This document shows positions 23,723 to 35,447 of a stretch of 64,000 nt of DNA, piece after piece. The position numbers and the translations under genes were made by a program. Source of the stretch: Tenodera sinensis (Eukaryota; Arthropoda; Insecta; Mantodea; Mantidae); assembly GCA_030765045.1 (NCBI GenBank), contig CM060967.1, positions 168,106,251 through 168,170,250 on the forward strand. The letters are read 5' to 3'. Numbering within the stretch: position 1 is the first letter of the stretch; each line of letters starts with the position of its first letter. A model generated the notes under the pieces. The model was not told the DNA's origin and made no database searches. It saw only the letters and a list, made by a program, of their open reading frames with translations.

Positions 23723-24400
23723 CTTAGAAACCATGGAATTGCCTGTTTGTGTCCGTCACTGTATACTGACTGATTCACCCTCCGCCTGAAAGAGTGGAGT
23801 GGGGTATGGCCGTTTATTACGTAAGGTTCTCCAAAGAGACAAGCTTGGACATCCCTGGTCTAAAATGTTAATCCAGAGCTGGGCAACTGGTGCATGGTCT
23901 TGCACAGATAAGTGTCTGTTTAGCAGGAAAACAAATGAAGTTCTCTCAAAGTATCCCGCGAGTCGCCCAGGCCTGTTAATTGTTCCCTCTTGTCCACTTC
24001 CTACTTTTCACAACTTTATTACATAAAGTTTAAAATAAGAACTAAATAATCCACAGATATAAATTGCTGCAATCATGTCATGCATCTTAAACATTAAATA
24101 GTCGCTTCCCTATTAGTATTCTGCGTGATATTTCCTATGAATCATTTGCATACAATCTGTTTACTTCATTTGTTATTGAATATATACTGTCTCAAGATGT
24201 TTACACATTCTTTCATAATTCTTCGTGATGAATAAATTAAATGCCATGTTCCTTAGATTTCTGCTAGTGCAATTAAAATACAACAAACAGTGATTGATTT
24301 CTAAGAATCTGTTTAAAACTGGCACGATAGCAGATGTTTCAAGATGTCGAACAACACGACAATCATTCAGACATGCTTGAACCTAGTGTTTAAATGGATC

Positions 24401-24648
24401 GCCTCCTTAGCGCGGTGGTAGCACTGCTGCTTACCAAGCGGGAGACCCGGGTTCGATTCCCCGTACCGGCGTGGGGAGACCTGGTCCGGGGTGCACTCAG
24501 CCTTGTTAGGTCCCTTAAGAACCAACTGAGAAACTACTTGATTGAGAATATTGTAACCTACTAATGGTGCCTGTGGTGGGAAGAGGTGGAAAACACAGCG
24601 CCCGGGCGGTAGGCCGAGGCCCGGACAGAGCTGTTGCGTCAGGGGTCA
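24401..24648 (+). mobile_element. tRNA-derived SINE, type 1, with intact head
   Basis: The head (24401-24472) has an A box in TTAGCGCGGTGGTAGCA and a B box in CCGGGTTCGATTCCCCG at tRNA spacing. A non-tRNA body follows (CCTGGTCCGGGGTGCACTC, ACTACTTGATTGAGAA). The body recurs at 7480 and 17340 without the head, so this is a SINE rather than a tRNA gene. Confidence 0.82.
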
Positions 24649-25179
24649 GTTAATATTTACATTATCATCAGTTGACATCTACTTCGTCAATGCCCTTATG
24701 ATAGAACACTTTTTAACCAACATACCTATTAAATTGTTTTAAAAGCCACTAGTTATCAGCAGTTACTGTATACCTACCAATCCATAGTTGCCAATGCATG
24801 AAATGCTATAGTGGGTAGTTACGAGAGATACTGAGCAGTAGGTTGGGTGGCGGTTGCTGCAAGGGTTTGTCTTGGAAACATCAGAGATAATGTTCTAAAT
24901 AAGCTCCTCCTGTTCTACACACAACGTGATCTTCCTTATTAACCCTTCCCTTACCCTGCGCAACAATATAAGTCTTATAGTTGCACTTACTGTTTGGCAG
25001 CACTGCAGGGAAAACGGACACGGCTCGGGTGGGGCAAAAGGACAGTGCGCTTTTCATCTCACCATTGATACAATACAACTTTTAAAACATTTATAGATGT
25101 AAAGCATATGTAAATAATGGTTAATATCACATTTACTGAAGTTAAATTCAGTTCTGTGTTCATTTCCACATGGAAACAG

Positions 25180-25760
25180 AGAACCTGATGCTGAAAATTA
25201 GATTATCGAATATGAGGATCAAGCCCCCTTGGAGAATTTTCAAGAGACAATCCCAAATAATGGGAACTCAACACAAGAAGGTCAGACTCAAGCTTCTGCA
25301 CCCTCGACAAGCTTCGAACAGCCAAGTCCTCTCTATCAACTTCCCTGGATATTAAAAGTAAACCGGGAATTAAAAGGAAATCCAAAACATATGTTTTTAT
25401 AACAAGCCTATACTTTATAAATGATCTAAAAGCTAGGAAAGCTGTCCGCGGTGAAAAGAAAAAGGCAGCTGCAGTAAAAGTTAGAAGGAGAATATCTGCA
25501 AGGAATGCCATCAATATTGCAGGGAAGGGGTACAGTGCTTCAATTGTGCAAACTGCTACCATGTTAAGTGTAAGGACACCGGAAATAATTGTTTGAGTGA
25601 TGGCAGTGGCTAAAAAGTTGGTGTCCGTCTGTCCTAGCGGGGACAAATTTTGTAACATGTCTAAATTTTTTTTCTTGTATCCTGTTACAGAAGAATCAAT
25701 TTCCAATTTGTTTAAATGAATATTCAGTGCTGTTAAAAACAATTTGTGGTTCTGCAACAA
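25180..25760 (+). pseudogene. Possible decayed coding remnant, unknown family
   Basis: Two plus-strand frames join with one shift near 25330. The first reads ENFQETIPNNGNSTQEGQTQ and APSTSFEQPSPL. The second reads SLDIKSKPGIKRKSK, then LKARKAVRGEKKKAAAVKVR and RRISARNAINIAGKGYSAS, and ends in TGA near 25597. The Gln/Ser-rich then Lys/Arg-rich layout resembles DNA-binding or element-encoded proteins. The opposite strand has a longer uninterrupted frame of 185 codons with hydrophobic runs, which I take for a shadow. No name can be given. Confidence 0.22.
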
Positions 25761-26539
25761 TAATTGAACCCCAAGTGTACACGTCTTCGCGATTTGACTG
25801 ACCTTTTATGTGACAAAAGCTGTTTCTAATGTTTATTTCACTGTTGTCTCAAATAATGTTTGAACAGAATTGGCGTTTCCCAAGTGTTCGTTGTTACACG
25901 TTTGGTGGTTGTGATAGTCTTGTGCCCATTTCACGTGTGCTCATCACTGACAAAAGACGGTGATATGAATGTCGAGTGTTATTTTCTCAGCTGTGATGCG
26001 CTATTTCCTCTGAGACCAAAGGTCCATTATTGTGTTATCTTAAGCGACGATTCCTAGAGCCATTAAACATCGACAATAATGATTCTTTTATCTAAGTCCA
26101 CATTACAAGTCATCAGGTTAGTGTTAACAACCTTTTGTTTACAAATTTCCTTCTTCGAGCAAATCCCGCTATTCCACATTTAATTTCTCAACTACGTAGA
26201 GCAGGTACAACTTGGCCTTGGCTGTCGAGCGCTACGATCGCTTCTTATCTTGTTTATTAGAAGAACGAAATAATAGTAACTTGGCGTGTAGTCAGTGATA
26301 AAACACAATAGATGATCTCTCGCGCCTGCCGATATATGCGATGCTGCTGTCCTGGAGCTATGATTGCATCTGAACAGAGTGTACGCACACTGTCTCGTCG
26401 TGTTTATGCAATAAACTCGCATGAACAACTGGGCAGTTTCACATTCTTTCCGATACGCTTCATGGCTTTGCCAGGTAAATATATGGTGTGTGTGTATGTA
26501 GTGTGTGTTGTGTTTGTTGTAGGAAGAAAATCCCTCTAC

Positions 26540-26690
26540 CCCAAAGTATCTCTTATATTGAAAATATTTAAGTATTTTTGCATTTCTCAAACATGCCTAT
26601 GGCGATTTTTATTAAAACGCCTTATGTTTAACATAATGACATGCCAGATAGAATGTATATCTTGAATTTTGTGGAATAGCATGCAATGTC
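26540..26690 (+). mobile_element. F1 internal fragment
   Basis: GGCGATTTTTATTAAAACGC, AATGTATATCTTGAATTTTG and neighbouring words match the F1 centre. Confidence 0.5.
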
Positions 26691-26704
26691 CTCTCCATTA
26701 AAAA

Positions 26705-27020
26705 CAATTGCGTAATATTGTGGACATTCGAACTGGGAACCTGTTGAATGTAAGGCTCGTTTACAGCACGGAAGTGGGATAGAAGAGTTATCTTATGAAG
26801 GTTACACAGGCGATAAGTAAACATGCACTTATACATAGTTTAATACAGAATTGCATTTGGTTGTTAAATTACTTAAGCCATGTTTTTCATTTCACATTCA
26901 TTATGTAAGCTCATTTTATCTATATAAACTCGTTTAAAAACTTTAATACTTATGCATAACTTTAAGAAAGAGATAGCGGTTTAGTATCGAATCACCATAG
27001 AATAAACATGTTGCATAAAG
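26705..27020 (-). repeat. R2 dispersed repeat, copy 2
   Basis: Inverted copy of 10690..10980; CATTCGAACTGGGAACCTG to TTATGCATAACTTTAAG. It follows directly on an F1 fragment. Confidence 0.75.
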
Positions 27021-27039
27021 TGTTATCCATTCTAAAAGC

Positions 27040-27372
27040 TTCTTTCTCTGTTTAGCCTCCTCGTCTGGAAGGACTTAACCCTTCTAGTACTTACAAGTGA
27101 GTCCCTGGGATCAAACACTGTCGAGGAGCAAGAAACTCCGGAAGGGAAAGAATAACCAGGATGATTGCTCGGCCCAAACCCTTGTATGAGGGTGAAGAAG
27201 TGGTGAAATGGATGAAAGGGAAGACGATGACGGAACAGTTGTTGGAATGAATGGCGGGGGAAACAGCAGAAACAGGACACCCATTCAACGTTACTTTGTC
27301 CATCACAAATACCACATGCGGTCCCCTGGGATCGAATCCGGGCTGCCTTGGTGAGAGGCGAGCGGTAGATAT
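27040..27372 (-). mobile_element. SINE type 2, truncated head
   Basis: B box in CCCGGATTCGATCCCAG (minus, about 27335), then the type 2 body (ATGAAAGGGAAGACGATG, GAATGAATGGCGGGGG). Two minus ORFs here are by-products. Confidence 0.68.
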
Positions 27373-27382
27373 AAACTTACTA

Positions 27383-27720
27383 TATTAAAAATCTGATGTA
27401 TTACAGTCACATTACTTTCTCTACTTTGTACTAACCATTCTTACAAACTTCGTATTAATCCAGATAAACATTTGCAGAAATTATCTAATGTTCTTGTAGG
27501 CTCAAGGGGAATACAGTAGGCTTTGAGCGATAGTCAAATCAAGCCGATTGCCATATGGAGGCTCTGAAATTGCATTCTCTTTGCACAGTGAACAGATAAA
27601 AAATGAATAACCATTTGAGAAAAGTATACCTAAGCATTGCAAAAATCACACAAATAACAAAGAATATCTCCGAAATGGTTCACTCTATAAAAATCATTTA
27701 GACATAAATTGTGTTTTAAT
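27383..27720 (-). mobile_element. F1 right part, left arm of a foldback
   Basis: AAATCTGATGTATTACAGTC, ACTTTCTCTACTTTGTAC and following blocks match inverted F1 through the CCGAAATGGTTCACTC block. Confidence 0.7.
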
Positions 27721-27888
27721 GAGCCTACTGTATTCCCATATTTCCCTTGTACCTACAAGGAAATAAGCAATAAGATAACTTATACAAATGTTTATATGAA
27801 CCAACACGAAGAAGATATAAGAATAAGAACAGCAAGTACAAGAGTAGAGAAAGTCATGTGAGTGCAACACATGAGATTTTTCAGTAGA
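27721..27888 (+). mobile_element. F1 right end, right arm of a foldback
   Basis: GAGCCTACTGTATTCCCATA through GTAGAGAAAGTCATGTGAG and CAACACATGAGATTTTT. It is the inverse of 27383..27520. Confidence 0.72.
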
Positions 27889-28625
27889 GTTGTGTGATTG
27901 CGGACGGACCGTGAGCGTGAATGTGGGAACCAATGCCACGTCTGGTTTTGCAGCACAATAAACCATAAACACGTGTGTGCCCATGCCACATCACGGCCAC
28001 CTAGGTATAAACACTTGTGTCTGCTTAAGGACATGACAGAGGAGTACGTAGACTGTACGACATCTGTACATAAATAGCCATAGATGAAAAGAGGGCGGAG
28101 GGAGTGATTGACGTCCTTAGTGCTCCAGTCAAGGAGAGTGATGTAATACACGTCACCTTGTGTTGAGAAAAAGTAAAAAGGGCACCTTGTGCTTTACACG
28201 GGGTCGAGCACTATGGGCAGCATACAAATGTCATCAATAGACGGCGTTCTGCTCGAGTTTTAACGCTCGTAGCAAACAACACTGTCTCTGAGGATTGTAA
28301 CATCAGGAGGAATACCCACGCACACCTTGACCTTCGGTACGAATGGCGGGCGTTACGTGCTCTTTAACATCCAGACGTGCTAATAGCAAGGGCTGCTCCA
28401 ACAGTTTTGCCTCCCCCCCCCCCCCCCTCACTCTTTCAGACATAACCTAATTTTTACGTCAGCCACTTACGACGGCTTTCCGTCTTACAAAGGGTTGCAC
28501 ATATTTTAGTAAAACAAAGTACAAAAATATAATCGTATAGAATTAAACCGAAGGAATAATATAAAATAAAATTCTTTAAATAAAAAATAGGTTCAATTGT
28601 ATGTTTTGCTGTATTTTTAACTTAC

Positions 28626-28930
28626 ATGTACATAATTGCAGTTTCTACATTTGTTTCTTTTCCCCCACATATCCGTTAAAGTGCATTGTCGCGACTTCTT
28701 CACAAGAGAACGCTCTATGATCTCCTTTGCATCCTGCATCAGCCCCAGGAGTTGTGGAACATTCTTGGAAGCTGCAAATTTCTGTTTAGATAATGCTGTT
28801 CTAAAAGTGCGTATTTTTGGCTCCCTTTCATTGACTTTGCCGTCGTCCATTCCTTCCACGACTTCACAACTGCTGTCTCCAGCAGCAATATCTACTGTAC
28901 TTTGAATGTCTTCAGTAGTGCAAGTTCGTT
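28626..28930 (-). CDS. Exon-like ORF ending at a consensus donor
   Basis: The minus-strand frame is open for about 100 codons from a TAA near 28931. It has balanced, protein-like composition: an acidic start (TTEDIQSTVDIAAGDSS), a basic middle (LSKQKFAASKNVPQLLG, IIERSLVKKSRQCTLTD) and a Cys-containing end (KCRNCNYVHV). It ends exactly at TACAT/GTAAGT, a perfect donor at 28625. No convincing acceptor is seen. It could be an internal exon of an unseen gene or the decayed tail of a transposase; I do not recognise a family. Confidence 0.35.
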
Positions 28931-29049
28931 ATCAAAGCACGTAACTATGTGTTTTCAAAGAGCAGTAATAGTAAATGCTTAGGAAACAGAAAAAAAAAAA
29001 ATGCTTCCCTAACAGGGAAGGAATTCTTCTTTTACGAGCCGGAGAAATT

Positions 29050-29110
29050 ATTTAATGAGAGTGGGAAATCGAACCCAGCATAGGTGATAAATACACTAAC
29101 TCTGTGTGTA
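29050..29110 (-). repeat. Isolated tRNA-like B-box segment
   Basis: The reverse complement reads CACCTATGCTGGGTTCGATT TCCCAC, a B-box remnant; no further SINE structure is visible. Confidence 0.3.
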
Positions 29111-29903
29111 TGTGTTACGGTTATTTCCGTATTTATTTAAAAAACGACAATTTTTAAAAATTTTATCATGTGGAGCATTTGCCACACGATAATTAAATTC
29201 AGATTCAACATTTCATAACTCGAAGGCTAAAGGATGTATCACACTAAAATTCAAAGCCCTCTAATGCTGATATTAGACAACATTGAAAATACATTCTCAG
29301 ATAGCTTGACTGAAAACTTAAAAAAATCCGTTTTCAGTTGTTTGTCCCCTTAGTTTTCAACCCCGAGCCTGACAAGTATTTTTTCAAATTAGGCCCGAGC
29401 TCATGAAGACGTCTACCGTCTGGACTGAAGCCAAACACAAATGATCTTAGAGAATGTTCTGCCATGTTGCATTTTGCAGAAACTCTGCAATGTTATACAG
29501 AAGGACTTGCATTTTTGTACACATATTCTCAATCTTTGATTGAAATCTCTTCGTCTTCTTACATTAATCTCTTCATCTGATGAATTGTGTACAGTTACGT
29601 CCATTGCAATCACATTTAAGATAAACAGAGTTTCATGTCGTATAATCTAACATTAACGTCTGTATTCTTGAGTTGTAGCACTTATATAACACTAAGAACA
29701 CTTATGAAACTTTTTCTTTCTTTTACAAGGACTTGGAGTTGTGGAGAAGCTTTATGAAATCAAACCGCTAATTACTTTGGAGAATGCACTTGTGGTTTGT
29801 AAAAATTCTCTTGTGATTTGTTGCTTATGAAATGGAAAAAAGCTGCGAGCTTCATGAGAAGGGATAAGCTATACAGGTTATGTTCATATACGTGATGCTT
29901 ATT

Positions 29904-30235
29904 GTTGGACACCTGCGTGCACCGGATGTTTTGACGAACACCAATGACGGTCTCATCCAGAGTGACGAACCCTGGCTCTCCATAACAAAAGAATCTCGAG
30001 AAGGTCGCTAGTATTTAAGCATGACTTGTAACTCCGTCCTAGGTTGGTGTTCTAAGATTTCGTGTCGTGCTTACTCCTGAAGCCCGCCGCCCTGGGCGGT
30101 GGCACGGCTCGACCCTGGTTCAGTACCTACCTACTTGTTCTCTACTTACAGTTTTTACGTCTCGTACTGTATTTTATTGTTAATCGTGACTTGTTGCATA
30201 GCCTCCCTCAGATAACACGAGTGGTACGTACATAA
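29904..30235 (+). mobile_element. Possible LTR remnant
   Basis: TGTTGGACACCTGCGTG start, a TATTTAAG box at about 30015, and a GC hairpin GCCGCCCTGGGCGGTGGC (about 30086). Suggestive only; no second LTR or coding region. Confidence 0.25.
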
Positions 30236-30540
30236 TGACCTCACTGTGCGTGATGCTTTCTTCACTACAAGTGCGAGCACAGTGAATCATTGGGTCGATC
30301 GTGAATCTCCGTGCCAGCAAATGTAAAACAACCTTCCTCAGCTGATGGGACTAATAATTACCTTTATTTCCACTAATATCCATTAAAAAGCATTGTTCTT
30401 CCCAATAGAGTGAGTCCGTACAAGGAATTATGGAAAACTACTCGACTGATGTTGACAAATTTTCATCATTGAAAAGCACACGCCTGTAATGGCGGTGTAG
30501 AAAATTCTACCACTGGCAATTTGGGTTAGTAATGGGCAAC

Positions 30541-30655
30541 CCGTATAGTAAGATTTGGTGTATCTCTTACGGTTTACCATTTATGCAAAAGTAATCAAGA
30601 GTAAACATGACTAGGTAGCTTATAGCCATAAAATTCAAAATAAACATTTCAACAA
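30541..30655 (-). mobile_element. F1 internal fragment
   Basis: TATAGTAAGATTTGGTGTAT, CTCTTACGGTTTACC and TTATAGCCATAAAATTC match the inverted F1 centre. Confidence 0.6.
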
Positions 30656-30997
30656 GACTTCAGCATGTTGAACACCAGCCTAGCACCAGTAAATACATTC
30701 AGTAGATCAGAAACTTCCTGAAAAAAACACATTATGACAAAATACGCCCGAAAAAGAAGCCCGGGATTAACAGAATTAACTGTTCCGATTACAGGAACAG
30801 AAACACAAAATCCAAACCACATTAAAGAGCATTTTTGGGACATCAAACAAAAAGAAAGGATAAATCCTCAGTGGCAGTTCATTTCTATGATGTTTACCAT
30901 AACATAGAGAAAAGGATCCAACTATTAAAGTCGTGCATATGAACTACGAGTTAAATATTTGACAAAAGAGTTACAATAAATTTCAATTTCAGACACG

Positions 30998-31089
30998 CTA
31001 CACAGCCTCATCCAATCTCCGCCAGATGTCTCCCAACACCCACATGAACACCAGAGCTCCAGCCAGTAGGTACAACTTGTTGACAATGC
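30998..31089 (-). CDS. Candidate last exon with a single membrane segment
   Basis: The minus-strand frame reads IVNK followed by LYLLAGALVFMWVLGDIW and RRLDEAV, then TAG at 31000..30998. This is one uninterrupted hydrophobic segment of about 17 residues with a charged C-terminal tail, typical of a small single-pass or tail-anchored membrane protein. The frame is open further upstream (THESIASHTLNYPSLEG), so the exon could start earlier; the acceptor CTTCACTTGAAG ending 31090 is modest. An F1 element begins about 45 bases upstream in the sense direction. Joined to 34562..34508 it gives 147 bases including the stop. I know no family by sight, and no canonical poly(A) signal is obvious just downstream. 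Confidence 0.33.
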
Positions 31090-31135
31090 CTTCAAGTGAA
31101 GGATAATTCAAGGTATGTGAAGCTATAGACTCATG

Positions 31136-31290
31136 TGTACAACTTTTACTTTCTCTACTACGTATCCACAGTAAGTAGGGGAAGTATTGTATTCAACCCA
31201 AAAATTCGATGTCGAGATTTCACCAGAAATGTATGTTTTGAAATCCCCTGAATCCAAAAAAAGCATTTTTAGAAAAAGGTCCGTGTGTGT

Positions 31291-31347
<57 letters not shown>

Positions 31348-31735
31348 TGTGGACAACATAACTCAAAAACGAAAACTAGGTTAAAAACCAAAGTTGGTTT
31401 AAAGTTTAATGTCTTACAAGGATGCGACACGAAGATTTTGAAGAAAATTCCTTCACTCTAAACCAGCCTTTGCATGGAAAATTTTTCGAAAATTTCGATT
31501 TTGTCGAAAATGGCTCTAACGATTTTGATTAAAATAACATGTTTAAGATACTTTATGACAAATGAAATGTATATCTTGAGTTTTCTAGCTATAGCCTATG
31601 TAGTTCTGTTTACTCTGGATGACTTTTCCATAACTGGTAAACCGTAAGAGATGGACCAAATCTTACTATACAAAAAATGTACATCTCGAATTTATTTCAT
31701 GTTCATTTTCTTTGTGGTGTTCACCATTTCCGAAA
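31136..31735 (+). mobile_element. F1, left two-thirds
   Basis: Left end TTTTACTTTCTCTACTACG, CAACCCAAAAATTCGATG, (GT)n at 31283..31348, GTGGACAACATAACTCAAAA and body to TTCACCATTTCCGAAATATT. Starts about 45 bp from the candidate membrane-protein exon. Confidence 0.73.
31283..31348 (+). repeat. (GT)n inside F1
   Basis: At the standard F1 position after AAAAAGGTCC; accounts for the HTHT-repeat minus ORF. Confidence 0.95.
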
Positions 31736-32369
31736 TATTACTTGTTATTTACCTTCAACTTTGAAGCTCTTGTACCTTTCTTTAATTGGAATCGTTATTC
31801 TTGTTCGTTTCTGCGTTCCTTCTTTTCATCGCAAGTGCTTGTTACAACAATGGAAACACTTGTTTGAATTAGTACAGGAGATATTTAGGGCCTCAACAGT
31901 TTGAGAAATGTAATGCATACATAAGTTTGGGCTCACAAGTACGCTCTCAGTTGGCATGGATATTTCCTGCTGTACATATGAAATTCAAACTCCTTGTAGG
32001 GTTTTGTTAAAGATGCTGGAACCAAACTGTGGTTATAACAGGATCATTTTTCCAACAAAACGAGTTCCCTTTCTATCTCCTGGTTCGGTACTTACTCTGA
32101 ACGCGGCAAAGCGCTTTACTACAACATAACGACGGTTGTGCAACAAATTTTTATAAATTGTGGAAACCAGTTCTACCAACGCTTGCGGCATATCGCTTTG
32201 TATGCTCTTCACAAAAATTCCTGCATCCTCTTTGTACTTGGTCTTGAGTGTGCTATTTCTCGAGGCCGTTCGAATGCCTGCTTTAACAACTCGCCTTTGT
32301 CACACACATCTAAACAAGCCAAGTAACCGCTTAATTAATACTTATCACTTCCTGAAACGTTACCAATTA

Positions 32370-32469
<100 letters not shown>

Positions 32470-32537
32470 GCATCACTAAATCGTTGTTAAAACAGTATTT
32501 ACTGAGGATACCAACTTGTGTTAGTGACGTAATGTGA

Positions 32538-32850
32538 CGTTTCTATTTTCTATACCACGTACCCAATAGGTAAAGAGGACATTATAATCCACCCAAAATT
32601 CGATATCGATATTTCACTGGAAATACACTCTCTGGCGCACTCTGAAAACAAAATCATTTCCGTGCGCGCATGCGTGTGTGAACAATATAGCTGTAAAACA
32701 AAATGTTGGATAAATTACGCATTTAGTAAATGAATTCAGTATCTTTCAAAGATATGAGACGATAGGCTTGTCAAGAAAATCCTCCTCATTCAAATTAGTC
32801 TTTATATGAACAAACTTTCGGTATTTTTTATTTTAATTCCATGGAAAAAC
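32538..32850 (+). mobile_element. F1, strongly diverged left part
   Basis: CCACCCAAAATTCGATATCG, TTTCACTGGAAATACA, AACAATATAGCTGTAAAACA and GATATGAGACGA follow F1 order but with many changes; an old copy. Confidence 0.55.
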
Positions 32851-32929
32851 GGAACCAGTGTGTAACGGTCGATGGAAATCGAACGCGGGACCTCCAGAAT
32901 GCGAGCTCAACAAACTGTTATAACATTAC

Positions 32930-33120
32930 AAGCTATGGGTAACATTCTTGAGGTCGTGGGTTCAAACCCGGTGGAGGGCGATGTATTTTTAGGCGTAAAA
33001 ATCCTTGTCATCCTTACTTCGGAAGGGCAGTAAAGCCAGTGCTGCCATGTCCTAGATTTATGCCACATTAAAGAACCTTACGCCTGCTAAAAAAGCCTCT
33101 GGCCAAAATGAAGCTGTGTT
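32930..33120 (+). mobile_element. SINE-like sequence with B box and body, type 6
   Basis: GAGGTCGTGGGTTCAAACCC (B box), then GGAGGGCGATGTATTTTTAG and CCATGTCCTAGATTTATGCC. An oppositely oriented B-box-like GCGTTCGATTTCC lies just upstream at about 32885 (minus). Confidence 0.5.
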
Positions 33121-34500
33121 TAACTCCCAATATAGAATAAGACAGAGAACCGTAGCAGTTGAAGAACCTACGTAAAGAACAACCCACTTTTAAATGAAAC
33201 AGATATCCGTAAGGTTAGCCGAACTCAGGAGGTATTGCAATTTCTGCAGCAGATCGAAACATGTAAATTACTGTTTATTTTTTAAATTGAGATTAGCCCG
33301 ATTTTGTGTGCGCCCATTCTACCTCAGAGTGGATTGCTTCTTTAAGGTAGACCCTACAATAAAACTAGATGTTACATTGAAAATGTATCGGACTGGCAAC
33401 AAAGAGTGAAAATCCTTGACCCCATCCTAGTCGACTGCGTAATGATGTGACAAACAATACTACGCAAGACAGAAATTTAGGATATTGACGTAAAGCCTGT
33501 GAACATCATATCTTGGATATTATCGAAGTCTGTACAGATAACCTTTGAGAATAAACCTGACGATAAACCAGGCCACTAAAACATTTCAGTTTATCAAATT
33601 CTACATGTGTTTTAACCTTGAGTTTTGTGCTTCCGCATAAGAAGCTTGACAAAGACATGCAGGTTTCTGTTCGTAAAGAGTGGATTTCTGTCTGTGAAAT
33701 GAAATGTTCTCCGTACACTTCAAGCAGGGTTCCTTAACTGATGTATAGCGCATTTTATAATCAGGCTAACATCGCAACTAAGGTATCCACAGCATTAAGG
33801 CAGAATCAGTTCCTATCACGTGTGGCATATTTTGAGAAAACCTCCATTATTGGCAGCAAAAATAAGGTACATGTAATCACCGTTCACTTTCTTACCTATT
33901 TCATTAGTCACAAAATAAAGAAAACAAAACACGCGATTGTCATTGCATTGTGCAAGGCCATCTAAGCTTCCTTTGCCAACATTAATTTTAATTTTGTTAT
34001 TCCAACATTTCTCAATATGAATGGCATTTCTGTCCGCATATCTGGAGCACGGGATCGCTGTTTCCTGAATGCTTTTCTCCCTGAAAGCGCATGAATTAAT
34101 AAAAACGCTCTCAAAGAAAGCTGCCTGTCTAATGTTATTTGAATACCATTGCCACTTTAAATTTTAATGTGCTATCCCACTGACCCAGTGGCCCTATACC
34201 ATAGTTTACATGTGACTTAGTTGTAAACATTTTTGTCTAGACAAAGATAATGCCGTATTTTCCCAAATAAATGACTTACTGGATTACCTTGTATAGTCAT
34301 AAGTAGGACTGTAAAGTTGAAGACCCATAAATTGGCTAAAAAAACTTTAAAATACCTAAAAATGTCCAAAAAAGGACGTAAAAAGTGCAAAAAAGGACAA
34401 ATCAGGTCTATCTTTTCTGACCTGTAATGGTCCATAATGAAGATTTATTGTGTTGCAGATAAGAAAAAGGACATTTGCTCAAGTGATATCAAGTTGAAAA
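33121..34500. other. No feature seen
   Basis: AT-rich; short ORFs only. The run near 34320-34400 has repeated AAAAAAGGAC-like words. Confidence 0.4.
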
Positions 34501-34507
34501 CAGATAC

Positions 34508-34562
34508 GTACATGCTCGCTTGGCCCAGAACTGAAGAGGTTCTTCAGCACGTTGGGGACCAT
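34508..34562 (-). CDS. Candidate first coding exon of a small membrane protein
   Basis: On the minus strand a Kozak-like CACCATGG opens a short frame, MVPNVLKNLFSSGPSEH, in a GC-rich patch that stands out from its flanks. Two donors are possible: CAT/GTACGT (phase 0, ending 34512) or GTAC/GTATCT (phase 1, ending 34508). The second fits the acceptor at 31090 and would give a 48-residue protein. The plus strand of the same patch is also open, so strand and reality are uncertain. I do not recognise the protein. Confidence 0.28.
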
Positions 34563-35447
34563 GGTGCAGGTCTCCACCAACAGCCCAGACCTCACTGAGG
34601 ATGCCACTTCGGCCGCTCAAGGCTTTATTAACTCATTCAAGTGGATAATCTTATCTCCCTCTCCTCTGCAAACAGACACTTCTATCCAAACATATTTTAC
34701 ATTCTTTGATTCACTTAGCGAAAACAATAGCTCTTCTGAAAACGTTCTATTTCAAACAGTAGAAGAAGGAAAGGTTACTTATTGGTGGTCACTATTCCAC
34801 TCATATATGTCTTGGTTAGCTGGCGTAATTTGACGCAACACAGCCGCTATTCAAATGTCAAAAGTGACTGTCGTTTCGATGCAGAAATAGATGAAATAAT
34901 TCGAAGAGGGAAACCTCAGAATACGGTATATGTTTTGGATCAGTTTCACAAATTCTGTATTGAATGAAATCATACATTAAGAGCAGACACTCCAACTTCT
35001 GACATTATCAGCACCTTAAAAAAAATAGAACATCAACATGGTAATCTTGTGGACTGTGTCAATGGACGCTGATGTAGCATGCAGCATGCAGCATTTAAAT
35101 AACATGTCATGAGCTATACCTTCCTTTAATTCGTGAAATAGTCTTAATAAATGCAACTCGTGATAGTCAAATCCTCTAGGTAAATTCTCGAGTCACTTCG
35201 TGATTTGTCGATAATTTGACAATCACTCGTGGCATTACTTATGACTATTCCATACACAGTCACTAAATTATCATATACGAATTTTATCACTTGGTCATTC
35301 TTTTGTACTAAGTATTACTACGTTATTCTTTAGTTTAATCAGTGTCGCCAACTATATCCCATACAGCGCTTAAAAACAATTTATTACACATTACGATAGT
35401 TTAACAATAAAAATAGCTGTCCATTTTAATTTGACAACTATGTTTTA

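Noticed and set aside
24401..24472. Functional tRNA gene
   Set aside because: Stem pairing is imperfect and the sequence continues into a repeated SINE body.
25203..25760. 185-codon minus ORF with hydrophobic runs
   Set aside because: The opposite strand has more protein-like, Lys/Arg- and Gln/Ser-rich frames, so the minus frame is probably a shadow.
29413..29613. Minus ORF with an acidic then Arg-rich start, considered as a Harbinger-type transposase
   Set aside because: Only a short composition-level resemblance; no catalytic motif.
34552..34833. 93-codon plus ORF starting MGTMVQVSTNSPDLTEDATS
   Set aside because: The GC-rich first 70 bases could code on either strand and the rest is AT-rich; the minus-strand Kozak start with donor seemed slightly better, but neither is strong.
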